Source: Christensenella sp. UBA2853
GTDB lineage: Bacteria; Bacillota; Clostridia; Christensenellales; Aristaeellaceae
Assembly: GCA_002350845.1 (NCBI GenBank)
Contig: DEFL01000082.1
Span: 18,883-42,755, forward strand
Length of the DNA stretch: 23,873 nucleotides
Reading direction: 5' to 3'
Each line of letters starts with the position of its first letter. The stretch's first letter is position 1. Of this stretch, positions 8,403 to 16,283 are shown piece after piece. The translations under genes were made by a program, and so were the position numbers. Below the pieces are notes generated by a model. It searched no databases, was not told where the DNA came from, and was given only the letters and a program-made list of their open reading frames with translations.

Positions 8403-9288
8403 ATCTTCCCCTCCACTTCTCCCGGATTTCCGAAAGCAGCAGCCGATATCGTTTGACGCGCTCTTCGTTCAGTTCTCCCCGGCTTACTGCAGCACTCACA
8501 CTGCAGCCCGGTTCCCTGTCATGGAGACACGGCTCAAATCTGCAGGTCCCTTCATATTCCTGAAATTCAGGATAATACAGGCGCATTTCCACCGGATCCA
8601 TGATCTCATCGATTTCAAGAAGCGAAAAGCCGGCTGTATCCAGAATTCTGACATCGCCCTGTACAAAGAGCTCTGCTTTTCTGGTGGTGTTCTTCCCTCT
8701 GCGGATTTTTTCGGAAATCGAACCGGTTTCCTGGTGCAGATCAAAAAGTGCATTGAGCAGCGTGCTTTTGCCGACGCCCGATTGTCCGGCCAGACAGCAG
8801 GTTTCCCCTCTCATCATTTGCCGAACCTCGTCCAGTCCGCTGCCGGTCACACTGCTGGCCTGAAGAACCGGAATACCGCTTTCCCTGTACTGTTCACATA
8901 TGGCAGGATACAGGGATGGTCCAAGATCCGACTTGGTCACCACCAGACACACTTTCATCTGCTGTCGGTTGGCCGACAGAATCAGGCGATCCACCAGGAG
9001 CAGATCCGGCTCCGGTTCCGGTGCGACGACCAGCATGAGGAGCGATACGTTGGCAACCGGCGGCCGGATGCATTCCGAGCGCCTGGGAAGAATCTCTTCC
9101 AGCCACCCGTCCTCCTCCCCGCTACCCGGGAGAAAAAGCACTTCATCCCCGACCATCGGCGTCATTTTCTGATGACGGAATTTCTTTTTGGCCCGGACCG
9201 TGTAGAGTTCACCTTCGGCCGTACGCACCGTATAGAAACTCCCGATGCCGCGCATGAGCGTACCCCGGAGCACCGGCAACTCACTCAT
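8395..9288 (-). CDS. rsgA: Ribosome small-subunit biogenesis GTPase RsgA
   Basis: RsgA (YloQ/CpgA) is a circularly permuted GTPase that checks late 30S subunit assembly. The 297-residue protein has an N-terminal OB-fold, then G4 TKSD (118-121) ahead of the P-loop GQSGVGKS (168-175) and G3 DTAGF (217-221). This motif order is diagnostic. The C-terminal zinc finger ligands are Cys249, Cys254, His256 and Cys262. Its ATG overlaps the stop of the kinase gene as ATGA, so it is probably co-translated. In Bacillus subtilis, CpgA is a known PrkC substrate, so the adjacency to a PASTA kinase is functionally plausible. Confidence 0.96.
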   Translation of the reverse strand: MSELPVLRGTLMRGIGSFYTVRTAEGELYTVRAKKKFRHQKMTPMVGDEVLFLPGSGEEDGWLEEILPRRSECIRPPVANVSLLMLVVAPEPEPDLLLVDRLILSANRQQMKVCLVVTKSDLGPSLYPAICEQYRESGIPVLQASSVTGSGLDEVRQMMRGETCCLAGQSGVGKSTLLNALFDLHQETGSISEKIRRGKNTTRKAELFVQGDVRILDTAGFSLLEIDEIMDPVEMRLYYPEFQEYEGTCRFEPCLHDREPGCSVSAAVSRGELNEERVKRYRLLLSEIREKWRGRYD

Positions 9289-11171
9289 TCCATCAGAACT
9301 CCTTCCGAATACTTAAACTCGCCGTCAATGTAGACCTTTACTTCAAACTCGCCGGGTTCCTGGGAAATGATCCTCACGCTCTCAGGTTCCTGTCCTTCCA
9401 CTGCAGTCATTTCCTTGCTGAACACGGTATACTCCGTCTCTCTGTCAGAAAGTGTCAGACGCACCTTCTGCGGTGTGCTGCTGGGACTCAGCGTCACTTT
9501 GACCGTCGCAGCGTACGTCATGGTGGTCACCTGGTAGACCCTGAGGATGATTTCCGTTCCCTGTGTGACGGGTGTGCCTGCGGTTTCCGACTGGCCTTCC
9601 ACAAGATTGTGCTTCAGTTCATCTTCTGTCGGGACAAACGTAATATTGTCCGACAGGGTCAGTCCTGCCTGTGCAAGCTGCCTTCTTGCCTCGGTGAACG
9701 TCTTTCCTGTCATTTCAGGCACGAAGGCAAGTCCTCCAGAGACTTTCAGCTGAATGGTGTCCCCCGCCTTGATGCTTTCTCCGTTCTTCGGGGTCTGCGC
9801 CATGACAAAATCAGACTGGACCTCGGCACTCGGCACCCGTTCCACCACAGTCGCATTGAGCCCGTGTTTCTGTGCCAGCGAAATGGCGTCCGATGTTGTC
9901 ATGCCAACCAGCTTGGGCACTTCCACGCTCGCCGGACCGGCTGATATGGTCAGAACAACCGTATCGTCCTTTCTCAGCACGGTGCCTTCGCCCGGAGCCT
10001 GCATAACCACCGTTCCCTGCGGAATCGTGGGATGGTTGATATAGGTTTCCGAGCTCGAAAGACTCGCTTTTTGAACAGCCTTTTGCGCTGCAGTGAGCTC
10101 CAGGCCGACACAGGCCGGGACTTCGGTCGAATTGATGACGCCGTCATAGATGGACCGGCCGCCCCAGTAAAGTCCGAGAAACACCAGAAGAACGGTGAGC
10201 ACCGTGAAGATCCACCACGGCCAGTTGATCTTCTTTTTCTCTTTTTTCCGGGGCTGGACTTCATTCTCTTCTGTATCAAACGAAGGGTTTTCCCCGGTAT
10301 CATCCAGTACAGCCGTGGTGCCTATGGTATCCATGCGGGGCGGCGGCATAATCTTGCCGTCCATGACCAGCCGCAGGTCAGAGGCCATTTCCTTGGCTGA
10401 CTGATAGCGGTAAACCGGATTCTTGGCCAGTGCCTTCATGCACACTGCATTCAGGGAAGCGGGTACATCGGGCACAATTTTTTCAATCGGTGTCGGACGG
10501 TTGTGGATATGCTGCATTGCAATCGCCACCTGATTTTCCCCGTCAAACGGCACCCGGCCCGTGAGCATCTCATAGAGCACCACGCCAACAGAATAGATAT
10601 CAGATCGTGCATCCGCCGGCTGTCCGGAAGCCTGTTCCGGACTGAAGTAATGCACCGACCCCATCACAACATCACCCTTGGTCAGCGTGGCAGAATTTGC
10701 AATTCTGGCAATGCCAAAATCGGCGACCTTCACATGACCTTCTGTATTGACCAGGATATTCTGCGGTTTAATGTCCCTGTGAATGATCCCGTTTTCATGC
10801 GCGTGCTGAAGGGCAGAAAGGATGCGAATGGTAATCTGCGTCGCCGTCCTTGAGGACAGCCTTCCCTTCTCCTGAATGATCTGCTTGAGTGTTTTGCCGG
10901 AAACAAATTCCATGACCAGAAAGCGGTTGTCTCCGTCCATCCCGACATCGGTCAGATTCACAATATTGTGATGGGTCATTTTGGAGGCAGCCTCAGCCTC
11001 ACGCTGAAAGCGTGTGACATAATCGGCATCATGGGCAAGATCCGGTCGTAAAAGTTTGACGGCGACATAATGACCCGTGTTCTCGTCAATGGCGCGGTAC
11101 ACGATGGCCATGCCGCCCACGCCGACCTGTTCAACAAGCCGGTATCTTCCTGCGAGCAGTCTGCCTGTCAT
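9285..11171 (-). CDS. prkC: PASTA-domain transmembrane Ser/Thr protein kinase (PrkC/Stk1 type)
   Basis: This is a Hanks-type kinase that senses peptidoglycan through PASTA domains and phosphorylates cytosolic targets. Residues 1-270 form the kinase: glycine loop GVGGMAIVY (17-25), Lys39, HRDIKPQN (131-138), DFG (151-153), and SPEQ (177-180) in place of APE. A basic juxtamembrane segment leads to one transmembrane helix (about 317-336). Three PASTA repeats follow, starting near residues 349, 417 and 484. A final beta-rich tail (about 550-628) lies beyond the PASTA units. Its ATG overlaps the phosphatase stop as ATGA. Length (628) is in the family range. Confidence 0.96.
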   Translation of the reverse strand: MTGRLLAGRYRLVEQVGVGGMAIVYRAIDENTGHYVAVKLLRPDLAHDADYVTRFQREAEAASKMTHHNIVNLTDVGMDGDNRFLVMEFVSGKTLKQIIQEKGRLSSRTATQITIRILSALQHAHENGIIHRDIKPQNILVNTEGHVKVADFGIARIANSATLTKGDVVMGSVHYFSPEQASGQPADARSDIYSVGVVLYEMLTGRVPFDGENQVAIAMQHIHNRPTPIEKIVPDVPASLNAVCMKALAKNPVYRYQSAKEMASDLRLVMDGKIMPPPRMDTIGTTAVLDDTGENPSFDTEENEVQPRKKEKKKINWPWWIFTVLTVLLVFLGLYWGGRSIYDGVINSTEVPACVGLELTAAQKAVQKASLSSSETYINHPTIPQGTVVMQAPGEGTVLRKDDTVVLTISAGPASVEVPKLVGMTTSDAISLAQKHGLNATVVERVPSAEVQSDFVMAQTPKNGESIKAGDTIQLKVSGGLAFVPEMTGKTFTEARRQLAQAGLTLSDNITFVPTEDELKHNLVEGQSETAGTPVTQGTEIILRVYQVTTMTYAATVKVTLSPSSTPQKVRLTLSDRETEYTVFSKEMTAVEGQEPESVRIISQEPGEFEVKVYIDGEFKYSEGVLME

Positions 11172-12043
11172 GCTTCATCCCCCTTATCCAGGACGAGCAC
11201 AAGCGACACATTGTCCGGTGCGCCGGCGTCCATTGCCGCCTTCAGCAGTGCGTCTGCTGCCTGGGCGATCGGCAGATGAAGATATTCCACGATTTCCTGT
11301 TCTTCAACCTGTCCATGAAGTCCGTCCGAGCAGAAGAGCCAGAGATCGCCGGCTTTCCGCTCCCGTGTCAGAATATCCACCTGTACACTTCTGTCCGACC
11401 CGACGGCACGGGTAATCACATTGCGCATGGGATGCACTGCAGCCTGCTCCGGCGTCAGAACACCCGCCCGCACCATTTCCATCACCATGGAATGATCATC
11501 CGTGATCTGTTCGAGATGGCCGTCGCGGTAGAGATAGCATCGGCTGTCGCCGACATGGGCAATATAGATCTGTTTCTGATCAAACCATGCACAGGTCAGC
11601 GTGGTTCCCATCCCGCTCAGGGATGCATCTTCGCCGGCCCGGATATGGATGCGGCGGTTGACGACTTTCACCGCCGTCTCAAGCATCTGAGCGTCCACTT
11701 CCCGGTTTCTCAGAAATGTAATGAGGCCATCTCTGCATTCGCCGGAGGCAACTTCGCCGCCCTGATGGCCGCCCATGCCGTCAGCAACACCGAACAGCGG
11801 AGGATCGACAATCACGGCATCCTGGTTGATTTTCCTTACGCAGCCCACGTCCGTTCTGCTTTCGCACTGGACATGGCATTCATCATCTGTATGCATCGGA
11901 ACAGAAGGCGCAGGAAAAACAACCGGAATCGGTTTTGTCGGTTCCGGGATATTCTTCCCCGCCTCGTCCTTTTCCACGGCGAGAAACTCACTGAGATGTT
12001 TTGCCGTTTCTTCAGTAAAATGCATCGGATGATTGTTCTTCAT
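11168..12043 (-). CDS. prpC: PP2C-type Ser/Thr protein phosphatase (Stp/PrpC)
   Basis: This metal-dependent phosphatase reverses phosphorylation by the neighbouring PASTA kinase, its usual genetic partner. PP2C motifs are visible: NQDA (73-76), ADGMGGHQGGE (87-97), GMGTTL, HVGDSRCYL, a DHS motif, CSDG and GAPDNVSLVLV. The catalytic domain starts near residue 59. The preceding 58 residues, rich in Glu, Lys and Pro, are extra compared with typical PrpC proteins, which begin almost at the domain. The ATG at 12043 overlaps the rlmN stop as ATGA, and its ribosome site is weak, so coupling seems likely. Internal ATG codons at residues 7 and 50 have no better ribosome site. Confidence 0.94.
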   Translation of the reverse strand: MKNNHPMHFTEETAKHLSEFLAVEKDEAGKNIPEPTKPIPVVFPAPSVPMHTDDECHVQCESRTDVGCVRKINQDAVIVDPPLFGVADGMGGHQGGEVASGECRDGLITFLRNREVDAQMLETAVKVVNRRIHIRAGEDASLSGMGTTLTCAWFDQKQIYIAHVGDSRCYLYRDGHLEQITDDHSMVMEMVRAGVLTPEQAAVHPMRNVITRAVGSDRSVQVDILTRERKAGDLWLFCSDGLHGQVEEQEIVEYLHLPIAQAADALLKAAMDAGAPDNVSLVLVLDKGDEA

Positions 12044-13080
12044 ATTTCACTACTTCCTGTAAGTACTTTTCTTCTGAGCTGTCCGCAGGCACCGGCAATA
12101 TCATCGCCCATCTCCCTGCGCCGGGTTGCAGAAATATGCAGACCTTCCAGCGTTTTGAGAAAGCGCTGAACGGTTGCCTCATTGACACCCTGCAGATTTC
12201 TCTCCGGCACTTCGTTGAGCGGAATCAGATTGACATGGCACTGCAGCCCCCGCAGTTTCTCAGCCAGCTCCCTTGCGTGTTCTTCCTGCGCATTCACGCC
12301 GCCGATCAGTGCATACTCAAAGATGACGCGTCGTCCGGTCTTCTGTACATAATAACGACATGCAGCCAGTACATCTTCCATTGCGTATCGTTTTGCCACC
12401 GGCATAATGCGCCTGCGGATCACATCATTCGGCGCATGCAGTGAAACGGAGAGTGTCACCGGCAGGTCCAGGTCGGCCAGCTCGCGCATTTTTTCCACGA
12501 GCCCGCATGTGGACAGGGAGACATTTCTCAACCCCACACCCACGCCTTCCTCCATGCGGACAAGGCGGAGAAAATGGGTGACCTCCTCAAAATTGTCCAG
12601 GGGTTCCCCTGCTCCCATGAGGACAATGTGACCGACGCGGCCTTTGCTGCCGAGATCCCGGTTGACGCAGATCACCTCGCCGAGCATTTCTGCCGCTGTC
12701 AGATTGCGCACGCAGCCTTCCAGTGTGCTGGCACAGAAGGCACATCCCATTTTGCATCCCACCTGCGTGGAGATACACAGAGAGTACCCGTAATGATAGT
12801 GCATCAGCACACCTTCCACGCAGTTCCCGTCCTTCATCGCGAAAAGATACTTGACCGTATCATCCACGGAAGACTGATACCGCGACCGGATACTGACCGG
12901 CTGAGCCACTGCCTGTTCCTGAAGGGAAAGCCGAAGGGCCTGAGGGATGGTCGTCATCTCCTGAAAATCCATTCCCTGGATGACCGCCCTGTACACCTGA
13001 TCCCCGCGGAATGCAGGCATTCCGTGCTCCTTGCACCAGGCTCTTGTCTCCTCTCTGGTGAGACCCGGGAGCTCTATCAT
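12040..13080 (-). CDS. rlmN: Dual-specificity RNA methyltransferase RlmN
   Basis: RlmN is a radical-SAM enzyme that methylates C2 of A2503 in 23S rRNA and of A37 in some tRNAs, supporting translational accuracy. The 346-residue protein has the iron-sulphur cluster motif CKMGCAFC (Cys109, Cys113, Cys116) and the methyl-carrying cysteine near the C-terminus in GACGQLRRK (Cys332). The absence of Cfr-specific context and the conserved position beside rsmB favour RlmN over Cfr. The ATG overlaps the rsmB stop as ATGA, with GGAGG in the final rsmB codons. Confidence 0.96.
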   Translation of the reverse strand: MIELPGLTREETRAWCKEHGMPAFRGDQVYRAVIQGMDFQEMTTIPQALRLSLQEQAVAQPVSIRSRYQSSVDDTVKYLFAMKDGNCVEGVLMHYHYGYSLCISTQVGCKMGCAFCASTLEGCVRNLTAAEMLGEVICVNRDLGSKGRVGHIVLMGAGEPLDNFEEVTHFLRLVRMEEGVGVGLRNVSLSTCGLVEKMRELADLDLPVTLSVSLHAPNDVIRRRIMPVAKRYAMEDVLAACRYYVQKTGRRVIFEYALIGGVNAQEEHARELAEKLRGLQCHVNLIPLNEVPERNLQGVNEATVQRFLKTLEGLHISATRRREMGDDIAGACGQLRRKVLTGSSEI

Positions 13081-14798
13081 AACCGCTTCCTCCGCATCCG
13101 GCAGATATAGAAACCGCCCGATGCATTCACGCCCGGAAGCAGCTGTACGCCGGTTTTATACGCTGCCCGAATGCGTTCGGGGATGGTGTCCGGAAGCTCA
13201 GCGATCTCAAACTCACCGTGTCTCTCAAGGAACGACTCAATCTGCCGTTCATTTTCATCCTTGAGTACTGAGCAGGTGGAGTACACGAATGTGCCGCCTT
13301 CCCGGACATATTCACACACAGTATCCAGCATGGTTTTCTGAAGTGCGATGAGTTCCTCGCAGTTTTCTTCCTTCATGCGGTACTTGCTGTCCGGCTTGTC
13401 ATGCATTTCACCGGTTCCCGTGCACGGGGCATCGAGAAGGACAACATCCATGCTCCGGATCAGGTCTTCCCGCAGGGCAGCTGCGTCTCTGGTCATCGGA
13501 CGGACATTGTCCAGCCCCAGGCGCTTCACCTGTGCTTCAATGAGCTTCGTGCGATGCTCCCGGATTTCCCAGGCCTGAACGCGGCCCGTTCCATCCATCA
13601 GCTCTGCCATATAGCAGCTCTTGCCGCCCGGTGCCGCACAGGCATCGAGCACCAGATTCCCGCGCTTTGGCGCTGCCGCAAGGCAGGCCATCTGGGACTG
13701 CTCAGACTGGATGGAAAAATTGCCGGACAGGAAATCCGTATCCTGGGCAATATTGGCAGCACCCTGTACATACCAGCTGTCCCGAAGTTCGCCCTTTTCC
13801 CATTCCCACACTTTTTTCCCAAGCAGCGCTTCAAACTGAGCCGCATTCAGGCGCATGAGGTTGGGACGGATGGTCAGTTTGGAATCCCTGCCGGAGACAC
13901 GGAGAATCTGTTCTGCGCCATCCATGCCGTAGTCTTCGGCAAGCCTGCGCACCAGGAATTCAGGAGCGCTGCATTCAATGGAGATCCGCTTGACGGGATC
14001 TTCTTCCTCAATTCTGAGTTCTTCCCGGCGGCGGATCAGGTTTCTGAGAATGCCGTTGCATACGCCGGCCAGTCCGTCCAGACCAATCTCACGGCACAGC
14101 TCAACGGATGTATCCGTTGCTGCATTATCCGGAATATGATCCTCCAGGAGAAGCTGGCATGCGCCGAGACGGAGAACATTTCTGAGCTTGATATCCGTAT
14201 CCGGTTTGGCCATCACCTGATCAAGCAGTGCATCGAGATAATACAGACGGTCCAGCGTGTCATAGGCCAGACGTGCGGCGAGGCGCCGGTCCTTCGGATT
14301 CAGCCCTGCGCTCTGCAGTTCTTTATCCAGGGCCGTCGATGCCCAGGCGCCGTCTTCTGTCACAGCGCGCAGCACCTTCAGTGCCGAACGCCGGCTGGCC
14401 AGACCTTCCACTGCCCGCGGCGCACGCGGCCGATGCTCAAAGGCCCTGTACCCTTCGCGCTCACCGCTGCCCGGTTTTCTGTCGCCAAAGCGGCGTATTT
14501 CGCGTCCAGGAGCTTTCTGCGGTGCACGATCAGATTCTGACCGTCCCCGGAATCCTTCGCTTCGTCCTGAAGACGGTGCATGCTCCCTTTTCGAAGCCGG
14601 CGTTCCCTCACGGGAACCTTCGGCGAACGGCCGTCCGGTCGTATTCCTCTTTTTCGCGAAGCCGCCCGCAGAAGCGCGGTGTGCGGGGCCGTTTCCGCTT
14701 TTCCGGTCATGTCCGAAACCGCGCTCAGATGCGCCGTTTCCCGTCTTTTTCCGGTTTTCGTTGTGTTCCCTGTTTTCCATCTGCCTGTTGTCGGCCAT
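13077..14798 (-). CDS. rsmB: 16S rRNA (cytosine(967)-C(5))-methyltransferase RsmB with long disordered N-terminal extension
   Basis: RsmB methylates C967 of 16S rRNA. The core starts near residue 135 with a NusB-like RNA-binding domain (to about 265). A Rossmann methyltransferase follows, with SAM-binding LDACAAPGGKS (384-394), DAPCTGTG (456-463, Cys459) and YSTCS (506-510, Cys509), the two cysteines typical of RNA m5C enzymes. The first 130 residues are unusual: very rich in Arg, Gly, Ser, Lys and Glu, with RG and SR-like repeats, no hydrophobic core, and absent from typical RsmB of about 440 residues. The ATG at 14798 has GAGG 7 bases upstream, so the extension appears genuinely translated. 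It follows fmt by 21 bases. Confidence 0.93.
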   Translation of the reverse strand: MADNRQMENREHNENRKKTGNGASERGFGHDRKSGNGPAHRASAGGFAKKRNTTGRPFAEGSREGTPASKREHAPSSGRSEGFRGRSESDRAPQKAPGREIRRFGDRKPGSGEREGYRAFEHRPRAPRAVEGLASRRSALKVLRAVTEDGAWASTALDKELQSAGLNPKDRRLAARLAYDTLDRLYYLDALLDQVMAKPDTDIKLRNVLRLGACQLLLEDHIPDNAATDTSVELCREIGLDGLAGVCNGILRNLIRRREELRIEEEDPVKRISIECSAPEFLVRRLAEDYGMDGAEQILRVSGRDSKLTIRPNLMRLNAAQFEALLGKKVWEWEKGELRDSWYVQGAANIAQDTDFLSGNFSIQSEQSQMACLAAAPKRGNLVLDACAAPGGKSCYMAELMDGTGRVQAWEIREHRTKLIEAQVKRLGLDNVRPMTRDAAALREDLIRSMDVVLLDAPCTGTGEMHDKPDSKYRMKEENCEELIALQKTMLDTVCEYVREGGTFVYSTCSVLKDENERQIESFLERHGEFEIAELPDTIPERIRAAYKTGVQLLPGVNASGGFYICRMRRKRL

Positions 14799-14819
14799 TC
14801 TGTTTCCTCTTTCTTTACG

Positions 14820-15761
14820 TCAAGCGTCTTCCGCTTTTTCCTGCAGGCTCATGCCTGCTTCCATTGCATGACCGCGCAGATAATCCTTCGAATGCATGGG
14901 CTTTCCGCCGGGAGCCTGCAGCTGTGTGATCAGAACGGCTCCTTTCCCGCATCCGATGACCAGTCCCGTGTTCGGTGTCGCACGAAGAATCGTGCCCGGC
15001 ACGCCTTCATCGGTCAGTGCTTCCGCTCTGAGCAGTTTCAGGCGTCCATCGCCATAGGGCACGGAGCAGGACGGCCATGGGTTCAGGGCAAGAATCCGGC
15101 ACGCGATCTCATCTGCACTCTGATTCCAGTCAATGATGCCCATTTCTTTTTTCAGCATGGGATCATACGTCATTGCCTCATGATCCTGCGGGATCCGCAC
15201 AAGTGTGCCTGCCTCCATGCGGCGAAGCGTCTCAATCAGAAGCTTTGCGCCTTCCGTGCTGAGGATTTCTGTGAGCTCTCCGCAGGTGGCATGCGCCGGG
15301 CGGGGCATCGAATAGTGCAGAAGCATGTCTCCGTCGTCGATGCCGCGGCTGGTCATCATGGTGGTCACCCCGACCTCGGCATCCCCCTGCAGGATGGCCC
15401 AGGCAATCGGTGCGCTTCCCCGGTGTTTCGGGAGAAGTGAGGCATGCACATTGACGGTGCCGCGTGTGGGAATATCCAGGATTTCCTGTGACAGAATCTG
15501 ACCGAAGGCGGCTGTCACACAAAGGTCCGGGTGCAGCTGTTTCAGATCCTCCACGCCGTCCCGCCGGATCTTTTCCGGCTGGAAGACAGGGATTCCGTGC
15601 TCGAGTGCGACTTCCTTCACAGGGCTCGGTGCCAGCTTTTTTCCCCGGCCCCGCGGACGGTCAGGCTGTGTAAACACACCCACCACATCATATCCTGCTT
15701 CCAAAAGTGCCTTCAGGCTCGGAACCGCAAAGTCCGGTGTGCCCATAAAGACAATTCTCAA
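14820..15761 (-). CDS. fmt: Methionyl-tRNA formyltransferase
   Basis: Fmt transfers a formyl group from 10-formyltetrahydrofolate to initiator Met-tRNA. The 313-residue protein is full length. The N-terminal hydrolase fold begins RIVFMGTPDFA. The catalytic and folate segment includes Asn104, His106 and SLLPKHRGSAPI (108-119), with Asp142 in IDDGDM. A C-terminal tRNA-binding OB domain follows. The start is TTG at 15761-15759, overlapping the def stop as TTGA, with GGAGG 10 bases upstream inside def. The def-fmt pair is almost universal and places the formylating and deformylating enzymes together. Confidence 0.96.
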   Translation of the reverse strand: MRIVFMGTPDFAVPSLKALLEAGYDVVGVFTQPDRPRGRGKKLAPSPVKEVALEHGIPVFQPEKIRRDGVEDLKQLHPDLCVTAAFGQILSQEILDIPTRGTVNVHASLLPKHRGSAPIAWAILQGDAEVGVTTMMTSRGIDDGDMLLHYSMPRPAHATCGELTEILSTEGAKLLIETLRRMEAGTLVRIPQDHEAMTYDPMLKKEMGIIDWNQSADEIACRILALNPWPSCSVPYGDGRLKLLRAEALTDEGVPGTILRATPNTGLVIGCGKGAVLITQLQAPGGKPMHSKDYLRGHAMEAGMSLQEKAEDA

Positions 15762-16258
15762 GTCTCATCATCCTCCGGAATGTGTCCTTCGATTTCTTCC
15801 TCAGTCAGTTCACGGTCCATGCAGTCAATGTAGAGATGTCCGTCCAGATGATCCAGCTCATGGCAGATCGCACGTGCGAGGAGTCCCTCTCCCTCCAGGT
15901 CGAAAGGACGTCCGTGCCGGTCCTGGGCATGGACTTTCACGCGCATGGGACGGGTGACAACGCCCTGACGGTTCGGCAGGCTCAGGCAGCCCTCGCGTCC
16001 GGTCTGTGTTTCTTCACTGCGTTCGGTGATCACAGGGTTTATCAGTTCAATGACGCCGTGCTCATCCCCTACGTCAATCACAACAGCCCGGCGGACAATC
16101 CCGATCTGCGGTGCAGCCAGTCCCACACCATCCGCATCATGCATGGTATCCGCCATGTCCTTCAGCAGGATTGCCAGTCTCAGATCAAACTTTTCAACAG
16201 GTTTGCAAATTTTGCGAAGCACATCTTCGCCCAGTTCCCGGATTTCTCGAACTGCCAT
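15758..16258 (-). CDS. def: Peptide deformylase
   Basis: Def removes the formyl group from the N-terminus of nascent proteins using a catalytic metal, usually Fe2+. All three signature motifs are present in the 166-residue protein: GVGLAAPQIG (44-53), EGCLS (89-93, metal ligand Cys91) and HELDH (133-137, ligands His133 and His137, catalytic Glu134). The ATG has AAGGAG 6 bases upstream. It lies 25 bases after priA and overlaps fmt by 4 bases. Confidence 0.97.
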   Translation of the reverse strand: MAVREIRELGEDVLRKICKPVEKFDLRLAILLKDMADTMHDADGVGLAAPQIGIVRRAVVIDVGDEHGVIELINPVITERSEETQTGREGCLSLPNRQGVVTRPMRVKVHAQDRHGRPFDLEGEGLLARAICHELDHLDGHLYIDCMDRELTEEEIEGHIPEDDET

Positions 16259-16283
16259 AACGAACTCCTTCTTTTCGGTTCCA

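Noticed and set aside
13401..14540. Plus-strand open frame of 379 codons
   Set aside because: Fully antisense to rsmB, whose domains and motifs are unmistakable. No support for coding on the plus strand.
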